A DNA stretch of 43,825 bases from an uncultured Clostridia bacterium (lineage in GTDB: Bacteria > Bacillota > Clostridia > TANB77 > CAG-508). Both the position numbers and the translations under genes were made by a program. Below, in pieces: positions 14,547 through 21,695 of this stretch. The notes under the pieces are model-generated. The model was not told the DNA's origin. It saw nothing but the letters and a program-made list of their open reading frames with translations, and ran no database searches. Position 1 is the first letter of the stretch; the number at the start of each line of letters is the position of its first letter. The DNA is taken from the NCBI GenBank assembly GCA_948934525.1, contig CAQZSK010000012.1, positions 1-43,825 of the forward strand. Direction: 5' to 3'.

Positions 14547-15602
14547 CTTTCCTATTATCTTCTTAAATGCAGTTGGCAAAGCATATTCTTTTTCTAACTG
14601 TTCTTTTGATACCCAGATAAATTCTTCATCTTCTTTTTCTATATTTATCTTATATGCCATCATATTCCATGTTATATGTGTAAAAATATGCTGATATTCT
14701 CCTATATTTTTTATATTTATCATTTGTAGTTTCCATTGTCTTAGTATTTTTTCTATTTCTAATAATGTATCTATGTTTCCCTTATAATTTGGGAATTCAT
14801 ACATGCCCTGTAATACCCCTTTCTTTTCTCTTTTACGAATTGCTATTTTATGGTTCTTACTTATTAGAAGAAAAATAGTATAGTATTCCTCTTTTCTTTT
14901 TATCGCTTTTTCTCTTATAGGAAGTTCTTGAGTTAAATCTTTTTGATAAGCAATACATTGTTTTTGCAAAGGGCATTGTTTACAATTTGGTTCACCATTA
15001 GGTAGACATATTAATTCTCCTAGCTCCATTATTCCCTCATTAAAGTCTCCTGCCTGAAAGTCTTCTCCCTGTCTTTTCATAAGTTCTTTCATCATTCTTG
15101 TTATTTCTTTTTTTGTCTCTGGTAATAGCACGTCCTTCTCGCTAGCTAAAACTCTTGAAATTACTCTTAAAACATTTCCATCCACCGCTGGAGTTCTTTC
15201 ATTATATGCAATAGAAGCTATTGCCCCAGCAGTATATTCTCCTATTCCAGCTAATTGGATTAGTTCAGCATAAGTTGTAGGCATCTTTCCTCCATAATTC
15301 TCTTCTATCATTTTAGCTGCTTTTTGCAAATTTTTAGCTCTATTATAATATCCTAGTCCTTCCCACAATTTTAGTAATCTTGCTTCTGAAACATTAGCAA
15401 GCGCTTTTATTGTAGGTAGTTCTTGCATAAAACGTTCGTAATATCTTTTTACCGCTTCTATTCTTGTTTGCTGCAACATAATCTCAGAAATCCAAATACA
15501 ATAAGCATCTTTATTTTCTCTCCATGATAGCATTCTTTTGTTCTGCTGATACCAGCTTATTAATGGTTCTACTATTTCATTTAATCTTTCTTGTTTTTCC
15601 AT
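14529..15602 (-). CDS. mutY: Adenine DNA glycosylase MutY
   Basis: A 357-residue glycosylase that removes adenine opposite 8-oxoguanine. WISEIMLQQTRIEAV carries the catalytic Glu; LAGIGEYTAGAIASIAY is the helix-hairpin-helix; VDGNVLRVISR carries the catalytic Asp. The iron-sulphur loop has four Cys (CLPNGEPNC, then KQC and PLQKQC). The C-terminal part, with EFPNY and GEYQHIFTHI, is the NUDIX-like 8-oxoG recognition domain. ATG 15600-15602 is preferred because AGGAAG lies 6 bases upstream; a longer open frame to 15632 has no site. tRNA-Ser lies about 65 bases upstream on the same strand, so the two may be read together. Confidence 0.95.
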   Translation of the reverse strand: MEKQERLNEIVEPLISWYQQNKRMLSWRENKDAYCIWISEIMLQQTRIEAVKRYYERFMQELPTIKALANVSEARLLKLWEGLGYYNRAKNLQKAAKMIEENYGGKMPTTYAELIQLAGIGEYTAGAIASIAYNERTPAVDGNVLRVISRVLASEKDVLLPETKKEITRMMKELMKRQGEDFQAGDFNEGIMELGELICLPNGEPNCKQCPLQKQCIAYQKDLTQELPIREKAIKRKEEYYTIFLLISKNHKIAIRKREKKGVLQGMYEFPNYKGNIDTLLEIEKILRQWKLQMINIKNIGEYQHIFTHITWNMMAYKINIEKEDEEFIWVSKEQLEKEYALPTAFKKIIGKQKSVI

Positions 15603-15668
15603 ATCTATCTTCCTATTTATAAAATAAACCACACAAGCTATTTTTTACCTTGTATGGTTCTCATTCTT

Positions 15669-15760
15669 TGGCGGAGTGAGTGGGATTCGAACCCACGGCC
15701 CCCAAAAAGAAGGTACTGCAGTTCCAGTGCAGCTCGTTATGACCACTTCGATATCACTCC
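15669..15760 (-). tRNA. tRNA-Ser (anticodon GGA)
   Basis: A 92-base class II tRNA with an encoded CCA (15669-15671). The acceptor stem is GGAGTGA/TCACTCC, the anticodon stem CTGCA/TGCAG with the 7-base loop CTGGAAC, the long variable arm is CCTTC/GGGGG, and the T arm is GTGGG-TTCGAAT-CCCAC. Confidence 0.95.
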
Positions 15761-15789
15761 AATTCAACTAACAAACTGGATTATATAAT

Positions 15790-15830
15790 AAAATCCTATA
15801 GAAATCAATTCTTTTCTATAGGATTTTTCT
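15790..15830. terminator. Terminator after the U32 peptidase gene
   Basis: A perfect 15-base-pair stem (15790-15804 with 15813-15827) with an 8-base loop and flanking A and T runs. It lies 6 bases past the U32 stop and upstream of tRNA-Ser. Confidence 0.8.
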
Positions 15831-15835
15831 CTATT

Positions 15836-17074
15836 CTATTTCTTTCTTCTTAAAATCCATCCCTGTTCTACTTTCATTGGTAATTTCATTAAAACAGTTT
15901 GTCCTGCTTTTCCTGGATTAACAGTTTGTATTCTTTCTCCTGTTTCATTATCCCATAAATCCTGAATAGCAAAAACTATTGGCTCAATTTCTTCTGGAAT
16001 TAAAATTTCCATTGTATCTCCTACTGTTAATTTATTTCTTATTTCAATTAAATACTTTTCATCTTTTTCTTCTAATATTTTTCCACCAAATTCATAATCT
16101 GGATTGTATTGTTTACCTTCATATTCTTGAAAATCTTTATTGTTTCTGTCACTAAAATAGAATGTTGTTAATCCTCTTGTTTTTGTCTTTTCTAACTCTT
16201 TTAAGTATTTCCTATAATCATAATATTCTGGATCCTTTAAATAATCATCAATCGCATTACGATAAGCATTTACAACAGAAGCCAAATAATACTCTGTTTT
16301 AAGTCTTCCTTCTATTTTCAAGCTATTAACTCCCATATCAATTATTTCTGGTATTTCCTTAATTAAACACATATCTTTTGAAGAAAAAATATAAGTTCCA
16401 TTTTCATCATGTTCTACTGGCATTAAATTACCAGGATTATTATGTTCTTCTACATATACATTATATGCCCATCTACAGCTTTGTGCGCAATCTCCTAAAT
16501 TAGCACTTCTACTAGCTAAAAAATCACTTAAAAAGCATCTTCCTGAATATCCAAAGCAAATAGCCCCATGAATAAAAATCTCTACATCCATCTCTGGATT
16601 TTTATTTTTAATAATTTCTCTAATTTGCTCTTTATTCAATTCTCTCCCTAAAATAACTCTTTTTGCTCCATTTTTATGCCAAAAGTTAGTAGCGTGATAA
16701 CTTACTGTATTGGCTTGTGTACTTACATGAATCTCTACATCAGGTGCATATTCCTTTAAGATCTCCATAACTCCACCATCAGAAGCAATAATTCCATCCA
16801 CTTTTAATTCATTTAACATTTTGGCTTGCTTTTTTATTTCTTCATAATAGGTATCCCATGCATAAATATTAATAGCTGCATATACTTTTTTACCTATTTT
16901 ATGAGCATATTCAATTGTTTTGGCTAAATCATCATTATCCACTTCTGCTCTACTTCTTAGTGATAACGTCCCTGTTCCGCAATAGACTGCATCTGCTCCA
17001 TATAAAAAGGCTGTTTTTGCTTTTTCAAATGAGCCTGCTGGTGCTAATAACTCTGGTTTATTTTTTATTTCCAT
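15836..17074 (-). CDS. U32 family peptidase-like protein (tRNA uridine hydroxylation, TrhP type)
   Basis: A 412-residue protein of the U32 family. It shows ELLAPAGSFEKAKTAFLYGADAVYCG at the start (LLAPAGSFE and ADAVYCG), HVSTQANTVSY, and the signature EIFIHGAICFGYSGRC and GDCAQSCRWAY, whose Cys residues fit an iron-sulphur site. A C-terminal beta domain follows (KLTVGDTMEIL). Family members once called collagenases are now known as prephenate-dependent tRNA U34 hydroxylases (TrhP; YrrN/YrrO in Bacillus subtilis). A YrrM-like methyltransferase, the partner in methoxyuridine synthesis, lies 700 bases away, which supports that role. A GGAG site 7 bases from the ATG fixes the start. Confidence 0.85.
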   Translation of the reverse strand: MEIKNKPELLAPAGSFEKAKTAFLYGADAVYCGTGTLSLRSRAEVDNDDLAKTIEYAHKIGKKVYAAINIYAWDTYYEEIKKQAKMLNELKVDGIIASDGGVMEILKEYAPDVEIHVSTQANTVSYHATNFWHKNGAKRVILGRELNKEQIREIIKNKNPEMDVEIFIHGAICFGYSGRCFLSDFLASRSANLGDCAQSCRWAYNVYVEEHNNPGNLMPVEHDENGTYIFSSKDMCLIKEIPEIIDMGVNSLKIEGRLKTEYYLASVVNAYRNAIDDYLKDPEYYDYRKYLKELEKTKTRGLTTFYFSDRNNKDFQEYEGKQYNPDYEFGGKILEEKDEKYLIEIRNKLTVGDTMEILIPEEIEPIVFAIQDLWDNETGERIQTVNPGKAGQTVLMKLPMKVEQGWILRRKK

Positions 17075-17168
17075 TATTTATCTCCATTTCTTATTTCTTT
17101 TATCTCATCTATTATACAATTTTTGTTGTCTTTTGTCGAGGGTTAAAATGGAGATTTCACTGTTCATA

Positions 17169-17197
17169 TTTACTTTTTCTCTAGAATCTGATATTAT
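17169..17197 (+). promoter_or_regulatory. Sigma-A promoter for the PF06541 gene
   Basis: TTTACT (17169-17174), 17-base spacer, TATTAT (17192-17197). The leader would be about 20 bases and include AAAGGAG. Confidence 0.5.
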
Positions 17198-17222
17198 AGT
17201 GCCATATTAAAGGAGAATACTT

Positions 17223-17765
17223 ATGAAACATTCAACTACTAAAAAACTATCTAAATTACAAACCTGCATTTTATATTTCTTTATATTTGCTTTTATCGGA
17301 TGGCTCATGGAGACTATCTATGCCATATTTACCCTAGGACACTTTGTAAAAAGAGGTTTTTTATATGGTCCTCTTTGTCCTATTTATGGGTATGGTGCTT
17401 TAATGCTTATTTTATTTTTAGAAAAATATCAACATAAAGATTTAAAATTATTTTTATATGCAGCCATTATCTTTTCTGCTTTTGAATATATAGTAGGTTT
17501 TGGATTAGATGCTTTATTTTCTATGCATTGGTGGGACTATACTGGTGAATTTATGAATTTAAATGGCCGCATTAGTATTTTCTATTCTTTTGCTTGGGGA
17601 ATTATTGCTATTTTATTTATTAATCATATTTATCCATTTTTAGAAAAAAAGTTAAATTTAGTTTTATCTAAAATTCCTTATCTCTTTCAAACTCTCTTAG
17701 TTAAAATATTTTCTGCTATTTTTATTGTAGATACCATTTCTTCTTGCATACGTTATCTATCTTAA
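17223..17765 (+). CDS. PF06541 (putative CmpB-type) membrane protein
   Basis: A 180-residue membrane protein with about five helices. FIFAFIGWLMETIYAIF, then KRGFLYGPLCPIYGYGAL and LFSMHWWDYTGEFMNLNGRIS, are the conserved features of PF06541, annotated as a putative ABC-transporter permease but often found without an ATPase. No ATPase gene is adjacent here, so transport is unproven. AAGGAG sits before the ATG. It is a lone plus-strand gene between the U32 and methyltransferase genes, ending in a shared terminator. Confidence 0.85.
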   Translation: MKHSTTKKLSKLQTCILYFFIFAFIGWLMETIYAIFTLGHFVKRGFLYGPLCPIYGYGALMLILFLEKYQHKDLKLFLYAAIIFSAFEYIVGFGLDALFSMHWWDYTGEFMNLNGRISIFYSFAWGIIAILFINHIYPFLEKKLNLVLSKIPYLFQTLLVKIFSAIFIVDTISSCIRYLS

Positions 17766-17803
17766 AAATAACCAACTACTTCTATAGTAGTTGGTTATTT
17801 TTA
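17764..17803. terminator. Bidirectional terminator, PF06541 gene / methyltransferase gene
   Basis: A 15-17-base-pair stem (17764-17780 with 17787-17803), AAATAACCAACTACT and its complement, with a short TCTAT loop. It overlaps the methyltransferase stop codon (17801-17803). Confidence 0.8.
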
Positions 17804-18388
17804 TACAACTTTAGAAATAGCAAGTCCATCTCCTACTTCCAAAACTTGCGTTTCTAGTTTCTCATTATTCATTATTTCTGCAATATATTCTCTTAAATTT
17901 CTAACTGCTGTACGTTGTTTATGTTTGTTATAGTCACTCATAACATATCCTTTATATAGCACATTATCTGCTATAATTATGGTCCCTTTGTGGCTCATTC
18001 TTATAGCCTGTGCTAAAAAAAATGGATACTTTCCTTTTGCTGCATCAATAAAAATAATATCATAGCTTTCTTGCAAACTTGGTAGAACCTCTACTGCATC
18101 TCCTTGATAAATTTGAATTTTTTCTTCTACTTCTACCTTTTTTATATTTTCTTTTGCTTGCTTTACTCTCTCTTCATCACGTTCTATTGTATCAATTCTA
18201 CCATCTTTTTGTAAATATTCTGAAAAGCAGATGGCTGAATAGCCAACTGCTGTTCCAATTTCTAATATTCTTTTAGGTTGTACTTCTTTTAAGAGACTTG
18301 CTACAACTTCTAAAGTGTCATCCATAATAATTGGTATATGATCTTCTAATGCCTTTTGCTTAACTTTTTCTAATTCTTGTTTATTCAT
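17801..18388 (-). CDS. SAM-dependent O-methyltransferase (TrmR/YrrM-like)
   Basis: A 195-residue class I methyltransferase. Motif I is ILEIGTAVGYSAICFSEYL (residues 41-59), followed by IDTIERDEERVKQAKENI, IFIDAAKGKYPFFLAQ and IIIADNVLYKGYV, as in the catechol-type O-methyltransferase group. In Bacillus subtilis the closest functional group is TrmR (YrrM), which methylates 5-hydroxyuridine at tRNA position 34. The nearby U32 protein would supply that hydroxyl, so I favour this role. AAGGAA precedes the ATG. It is second in a unit with typA (12-base gap), linking it to translation. Confidence 0.82.
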   Translation of the reverse strand: MNKQELEKVKQKALEDHIPIIMDDTLEVVASLLKEVQPKRILEIGTAVGYSAICFSEYLQKDGRIDTIERDEERVKQAKENIKKVEVEEKIQIYQGDAVEVLPSLQESYDIIFIDAAKGKYPFFLAQAIRMSHKGTIIIADNVLYKGYVMSDYNKHKQRTAVRNLREYIAEIMNNEKLETQVLEVGDGLAISKVV

Positions 18389-18400
18389 TTTCTTTATTCC

Positions 18401-20224
18401 TTATTCAGCACTACTTCTTCTTGCCATTCTTTCTCTTGTTTTGTTATCTAATATTTTCTTCCTTAAACGAATATTTTTTGGTGTTACTTCTACTAATTCA
18501 TCTTCTGCTATAAATTCAATTGCTTTTTCTAATGACATTTGTAGTGGTGGTACTAAACGAAGGGCATCATCAGAACCTGAAGCTCTTGTATTTGTTAAAT
18601 GTTTTTCTTTACATACATTGATAGAAATATCCTCATTTCTAGAGTTAACACCTACTATCATTCCCTCATATACTTCTACACCTGCACCAATTAAAAGTTC
18701 TCCTCTTTCTTGTGCATTGTATAAACCATACGTAATAGATGTTCCTGGTTCAAAAGCTACTAATACTCCTCTTGTTCTTGCTTGAATTTCTCCTTTATAT
18801 GGTTCATAGCTATCAAAGATACTGTTCATAGTTCCTTCACCTTTAGTGTCTGTTAAGAATTCTGTTCTGTATCCAATTAACCCTCTTGCAGGAATTTTGA
18901 ACTCTACTTTAGTATGTCCTGCCTCTGCTGGTTCCATATTAAGCATTTCTGCTTTTCTTCTTCCTAATTTTTCAATAACATTACCAATACAATCATCTGG
19001 TACATTTACTACTAATCTTTCCATTGGTTCAGATTTTACACCATCAATATCTTTAATGATAACTTTTGGACGAGATACTAAAAGTTCAAATCCTTCTCTT
19101 CTCATAGTTTCAATTAATACTGATAAGTGTAATTCTCCACGTCCACATACTTCAAAACTATCTGGTGTTTCTGTTTCTTTTACACGTAAACTAACATTTC
19201 TTTCTAATTCTTTAAATAATCTATCACGAATATGTCTAGAAGTAATAAATTGTCCTTCTTTACCAGCTAAAGGTCCATTATTAACACTAAATGTCATAGA
19301 TACAGTTGGTTCATCAATATCTACGAAATCAATCTTTTCTGGATTATTCATATCACATATAGTTTCACCAATATTGATATCGCTAATACCTGAAATACAA
19401 ACAATATCACCAGCTGTTGCTTCTTCTACTTCTACTCTTTTTAGTCCTTCATAAGTAAATAGTTTAGCAAGTTTTCCTTGTACTACTTTATCATCTTTTT
19501 TACATACAGCCACTCCCATACCTGCTTTAATCGTTCCACGTTCAATTCTTCCTACAGCAAGTCTTCCTAAATATTCATCATAATCAATATTAGAAACTAG
19601 CATTTGTAATGTTCCTTCTTGTTCACAAGCTGGAGCATTTATATTTTTAATAATGGTATCAAAAATACAAGTAACATTGTCACTTTCTTCTTCTAAACTC
19701 ATTTTAGCAATTCCATTTTTAGCTGATGCATATACTACTGGGAAGTCTAATTGGTCATCATTCGCATTTAATTCAATAAATAATTCTAGTACTTGGTCTA
19801 CTACTTTTAATGGATTTGCACCTGGTCTATCAATCTTATTAATAACCACAATTGGTTTTAAGTTTAATCCTAAAGATTTTTTTAGAACTTCTCTTGTTTG
19901 TGGCATTGGTCCTTCAAAAGCATCTACTAATAAAAGTACACCATCTACCATTTTAAGCACACGTTCTACTTCTCCACCAAAGTCTGCATGTCCTGGTGTA
20001 TCTACAATATTAATTTTTACATTGTTATACATAACAGAAGTATTTTTAGAAAGAATTGTAATTCCTCTTTCTTTTTCAATATCTCCTGAATCCATAATTC
20101 TTTCTGATACTTGTTCATTTTCTCTAAATACATGGCTTTGTCTTAAAAGCGCATCTACTAATGTTGTTTTTCCGTGATCTACGTGTGCAATAATTGCTAT
20201 GTTTCTAATATTTTGATTATTCAT
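18401..20224 (-). CDS. typA: Translational GTPase TypA/BipA
   Basis: A 607-residue ribosome-binding GTPase that helps ribosome assembly and stress adaptation. The G domain has IAHVDHGKTTLVDALL (G1), RGITI (G2), DTPGHADFGGEVERV (G3) and VINKIDRPGA (G4). These are followed by the EF-G-like domains II, III and V and the TypA-specific C-terminal domain (ARGLIGYRTEFLTDTKGEG). Length matches Bacillus and E. coli homologues. AAGGAG lies upstream of the ATG. A 153-base inverted-repeat element occupies its upstream region, and the methyltransferase gene follows closely. Confidence 0.96.
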   Translation of the reverse strand: MNNQNIRNIAIIAHVDHGKTTLVDALLRQSHVFRENEQVSERIMDSGDIEKERGITILSKNTSVMYNNVKINIVDTPGHADFGGEVERVLKMVDGVLLLVDAFEGPMPQTREVLKKSLGLNLKPIVVINKIDRPGANPLKVVDQVLELFIELNANDDQLDFPVVYASAKNGIAKMSLEEESDNVTCIFDTIIKNINAPACEQEGTLQMLVSNIDYDEYLGRLAVGRIERGTIKAGMGVAVCKKDDKVVQGKLAKLFTYEGLKRVEVEEATAGDIVCISGISDINIGETICDMNNPEKIDFVDIDEPTVSMTFSVNNGPLAGKEGQFITSRHIRDRLFKELERNVSLRVKETETPDSFEVCGRGELHLSVLIETMRREGFELLVSRPKVIIKDIDGVKSEPMERLVVNVPDDCIGNVIEKLGRRKAEMLNMEPAEAGHTKVEFKIPARGLIGYRTEFLTDTKGEGTMNSIFDSYEPYKGEIQARTRGVLVAFEPGTSITYGLYNAQERGELLIGAGVEVYEGMIVGVNSRNEDISINVCKEKHLTNTRASGSDDALRLVPPLQMSLEKAIEFIAEDELVEVTPKNIRLRKKILDNKTRERMARRSSAE

Positions 20225-20260
20225 TTCCTATTACTCCTTATACTTTTTATATTATATATA

Positions 20261-20413
20261 AGTTAATAGTATATCTTTCTTCTTTTTCATACGCTCATCT
20301 CATTGGCGTGTGTTCCTAACAAAAATTTCTTTAAAATATTCTCTTTGCTCTCTAATACTTTGTTAGTAAATGTTCCTCGACTACTCAAAAGTGCGAAAGA
20401 TATACTATTAACT
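20261..20413. repeat. 153-base element with perfect 19-base inverted ends upstream of typA
   Basis: AGTTAATAGTATATCTTTC (20261-20279) and its exact reverse complement (20395-20413) enclose 115 bases. Inside are a second pair, CTAACAAA / TTTGTTAG, and a smaller CGC/GCG hairpin near 20290-20310. It could be a folded typA leader, an independent structured RNA of 6S-like extended-helix shape, or a MITE. No target-site duplication is clear beyond the general AT-richness. Confidence 0.5.
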
Positions 20414-20463
20414 CATTATTCAATTATTTAATTTAACAAAATTATTATCACGAATATTATAAA

Positions 20464-21048
20464 CTACTTATCTCCATTTGTCAACATAATGATATTATCC
20501 ATAATCTCTTGACTTACCTTTTCTAAAACCTCTTTTTCTGGCTTGTTAGATTTATATTCACTAAAGTCTAATGGCTTTCCATAATTTAAGGTTACTTTAT
20601 GAAATGGCTTCATGTCTCCAATAATTCCTACTGGGATAACTGGTACTCCTGTTCTTAACGCCATAAAAGCAGCTCCATTTTGTGCTTTTCCATTTTTGCT
20701 CATACCATTTCTAGTTCCTTCAGGAAATAACATTAACATTTCTCCATCTTTTAGTACTTTTAATGAATGTTTCATAGACTCAATATCTTTTCCACCTCTT
20801 TTAACTGGAAACACGAGGCATTTTTCAGCAAACCAACAGATGAACTTATTTTTAAATAACTCTGCTTTTGCCATAATATGCATTTTTCTATTGGTACAGG
20901 CAACAATAATTGGAGGATCCCAATTAGATGTATGATTAGCACACATAATATATGCTCCTGTTTTTGGTACATTTTCCTTCCCTATTTTTCCTACTCTAAA
21001 TACTATATAGCAAAACGTGCGTATCAAAAATACAATTACTGTTCTCAT
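20464..21048 (-). CDS. plsC: 1-acyl-sn-glycerol-3-phosphate acyltransferase
   Basis: A 194-residue membrane-associated enzyme that makes phosphatidic acid from lysophosphatidic acid. It shows NHTSNWDPPII (the catalytic H-x4-D), FPEGTRN for phosphate binding, PVIPVGI near the end, and an N-terminal hydrophobic helix. Length is at the short end of the family. AAGGAG lies 7 bases before ATG. It follows the vanZ-like gene by 12 bases after frame correction, so the two form a unit. Confidence 0.93.
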   Translation of the reverse strand: MRTVIVFLIRTFCYIVFRVGKIGKENVPKTGAYIMCANHTSNWDPPIIVACTNRKMHIMAKAELFKNKFICWFAEKCLVFPVKRGGKDIESMKHSLKVLKDGEMLMLFPEGTRNGMSKNGKAQNGAAFMALRTGVPVIPVGIIGDMKPFHKVTLNYGKPLDFSEYKSNKPEKEVLEKVSQEIMDNIIMLTNGDK

Positions 21049-21060
21049 TCATTTTCTCCT

Positions 21061-21595
21061 TTATTCTATTGACTTTGCCTTTTTAAAAATATAATGTTTT
21101 ATTTTTGTCTTTTCTTCATTGTCCTTTTTCAATGCTATATATATAGACACAATTGCTAAAATAATTAGTATTCCTAAGAATACTCCTGCAGTATCTATTC
21201 CAACATCTTTCCAAGAAGGTCCTCTTCCGTGGCACAAAGCTTTGATGAAATTCGTCTGATATTGCATAAGTAAGTCCCACTAACAAGCTTACTCCTAATC
21301 TTGTCCTTAATTTAAAAGGAAATGTACAAAGGAATGCCATAATACACATTCCTACTACTGTATAAATTGAAAAATGTGCTAATTTTCTAACAATCGGTTC
21401 TCCATGTTCAATTAATTTTGATTGTGTATCTATGCTTAAATTTTTGGTATATGGAAAGTGATTTACAAATACCGTTGTAACCTTGTTACTTAAACTTCCT
21501 GATTCTATTCCATCTTGTGCAGAAAAACTAAATATAATGTAAAATGTAGTTAATAGCATAAACATAGAAATAATTCTAATAATTGTCTTTTTCAT
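21061..21595 (-). CDS. VanZ-family membrane protein, split by a +1 shift at CGG
   Basis: VanZ-like proteins are four-helix membrane proteins; the name comes from low-level teicoplanin resistance, but most members have no known role. The frame-corrected product has 177 residues: an N-terminal helix, FSAQDGIESGSLSNKV, RKLAHFSIYTVVGMCIM, and YAISDEFHQSFVP-G-RGPSWKDVGIDTAG, the family's most conserved block. The first frame hits CGG (21227-21229, codon 123) inside that block and goes out of family. The +1 frame restores the conserved Gly-Arg and the last helix. ATG 21593-21595 has a close AAGGAG. A longer start at 21616 overlaps the promoter region. plsC follows. Confidence 0.85.
21227..21229 (-). 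other. Candidate +1 recoding site (CGG) in the vanZ-like gene
   Basis: Context: GTG CCA CGG AAG AGG. Skipping C gives CCA GGA AGA GGA (P-G-R-G), the conserved VanZ sequence. Without it the frame stays open for 37 more codons of unrelated sequence. Confidence 0.65.
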
Positions 21596-21619
21596 CTTCT
21601 CTCCTTTTTTGCTCACACT

Positions 21620-21648
21620 ATTTTAACACATTTTTTTATTTTGTACAA
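21620..21648 (-). promoter_or_regulatory. Sigma-A promoter for vanZ-like/plsC
   Basis: TTGTAC (21643-21648), 17-base spacer, TAAAAT (21620-21625) on the minus strand. The start would be near 21613, just before the AAGGAG site. Confidence 0.6.
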
Positions 21649-21652
21649 CTTA

Positions 21653-21690
21653 TTACAAAAAGGATGCTATTTTTATTTAGCATCCTCTAT
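21653..21690 (-). terminator. Terminator ending the polysaccharide operon
   Basis: Minus strand AGGATGCTA, 8-base AT loop, TAGCATCCT, then TTTTTG (stem arms 21661-21669 and 21678-21686). It lies just after the LCP gene stop. Confidence 0.85.
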
Positions 21691-21695
21691 TAACA

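Noticed and set aside
13849..15760. A suppressor or expanded-loop tRNA among the two tRNAs present
   Set aside because: tRNA-Asn(GTT) and tRNA-Ser(GGA) both have ordinary 7-base anticodon loops.
18441..19454. Long plus-strand open frames inside typA
   Set aside because: They are antisense shadows of a well-conserved gene, with low-complexity Ser/Leu-rich translations and no ribosome sites.
20225..20463. T-box or known riboswitch upstream of typA
   Set aside because: No T-box sequence or known aptamer core is visible; only the inverted-repeat element can be supported.
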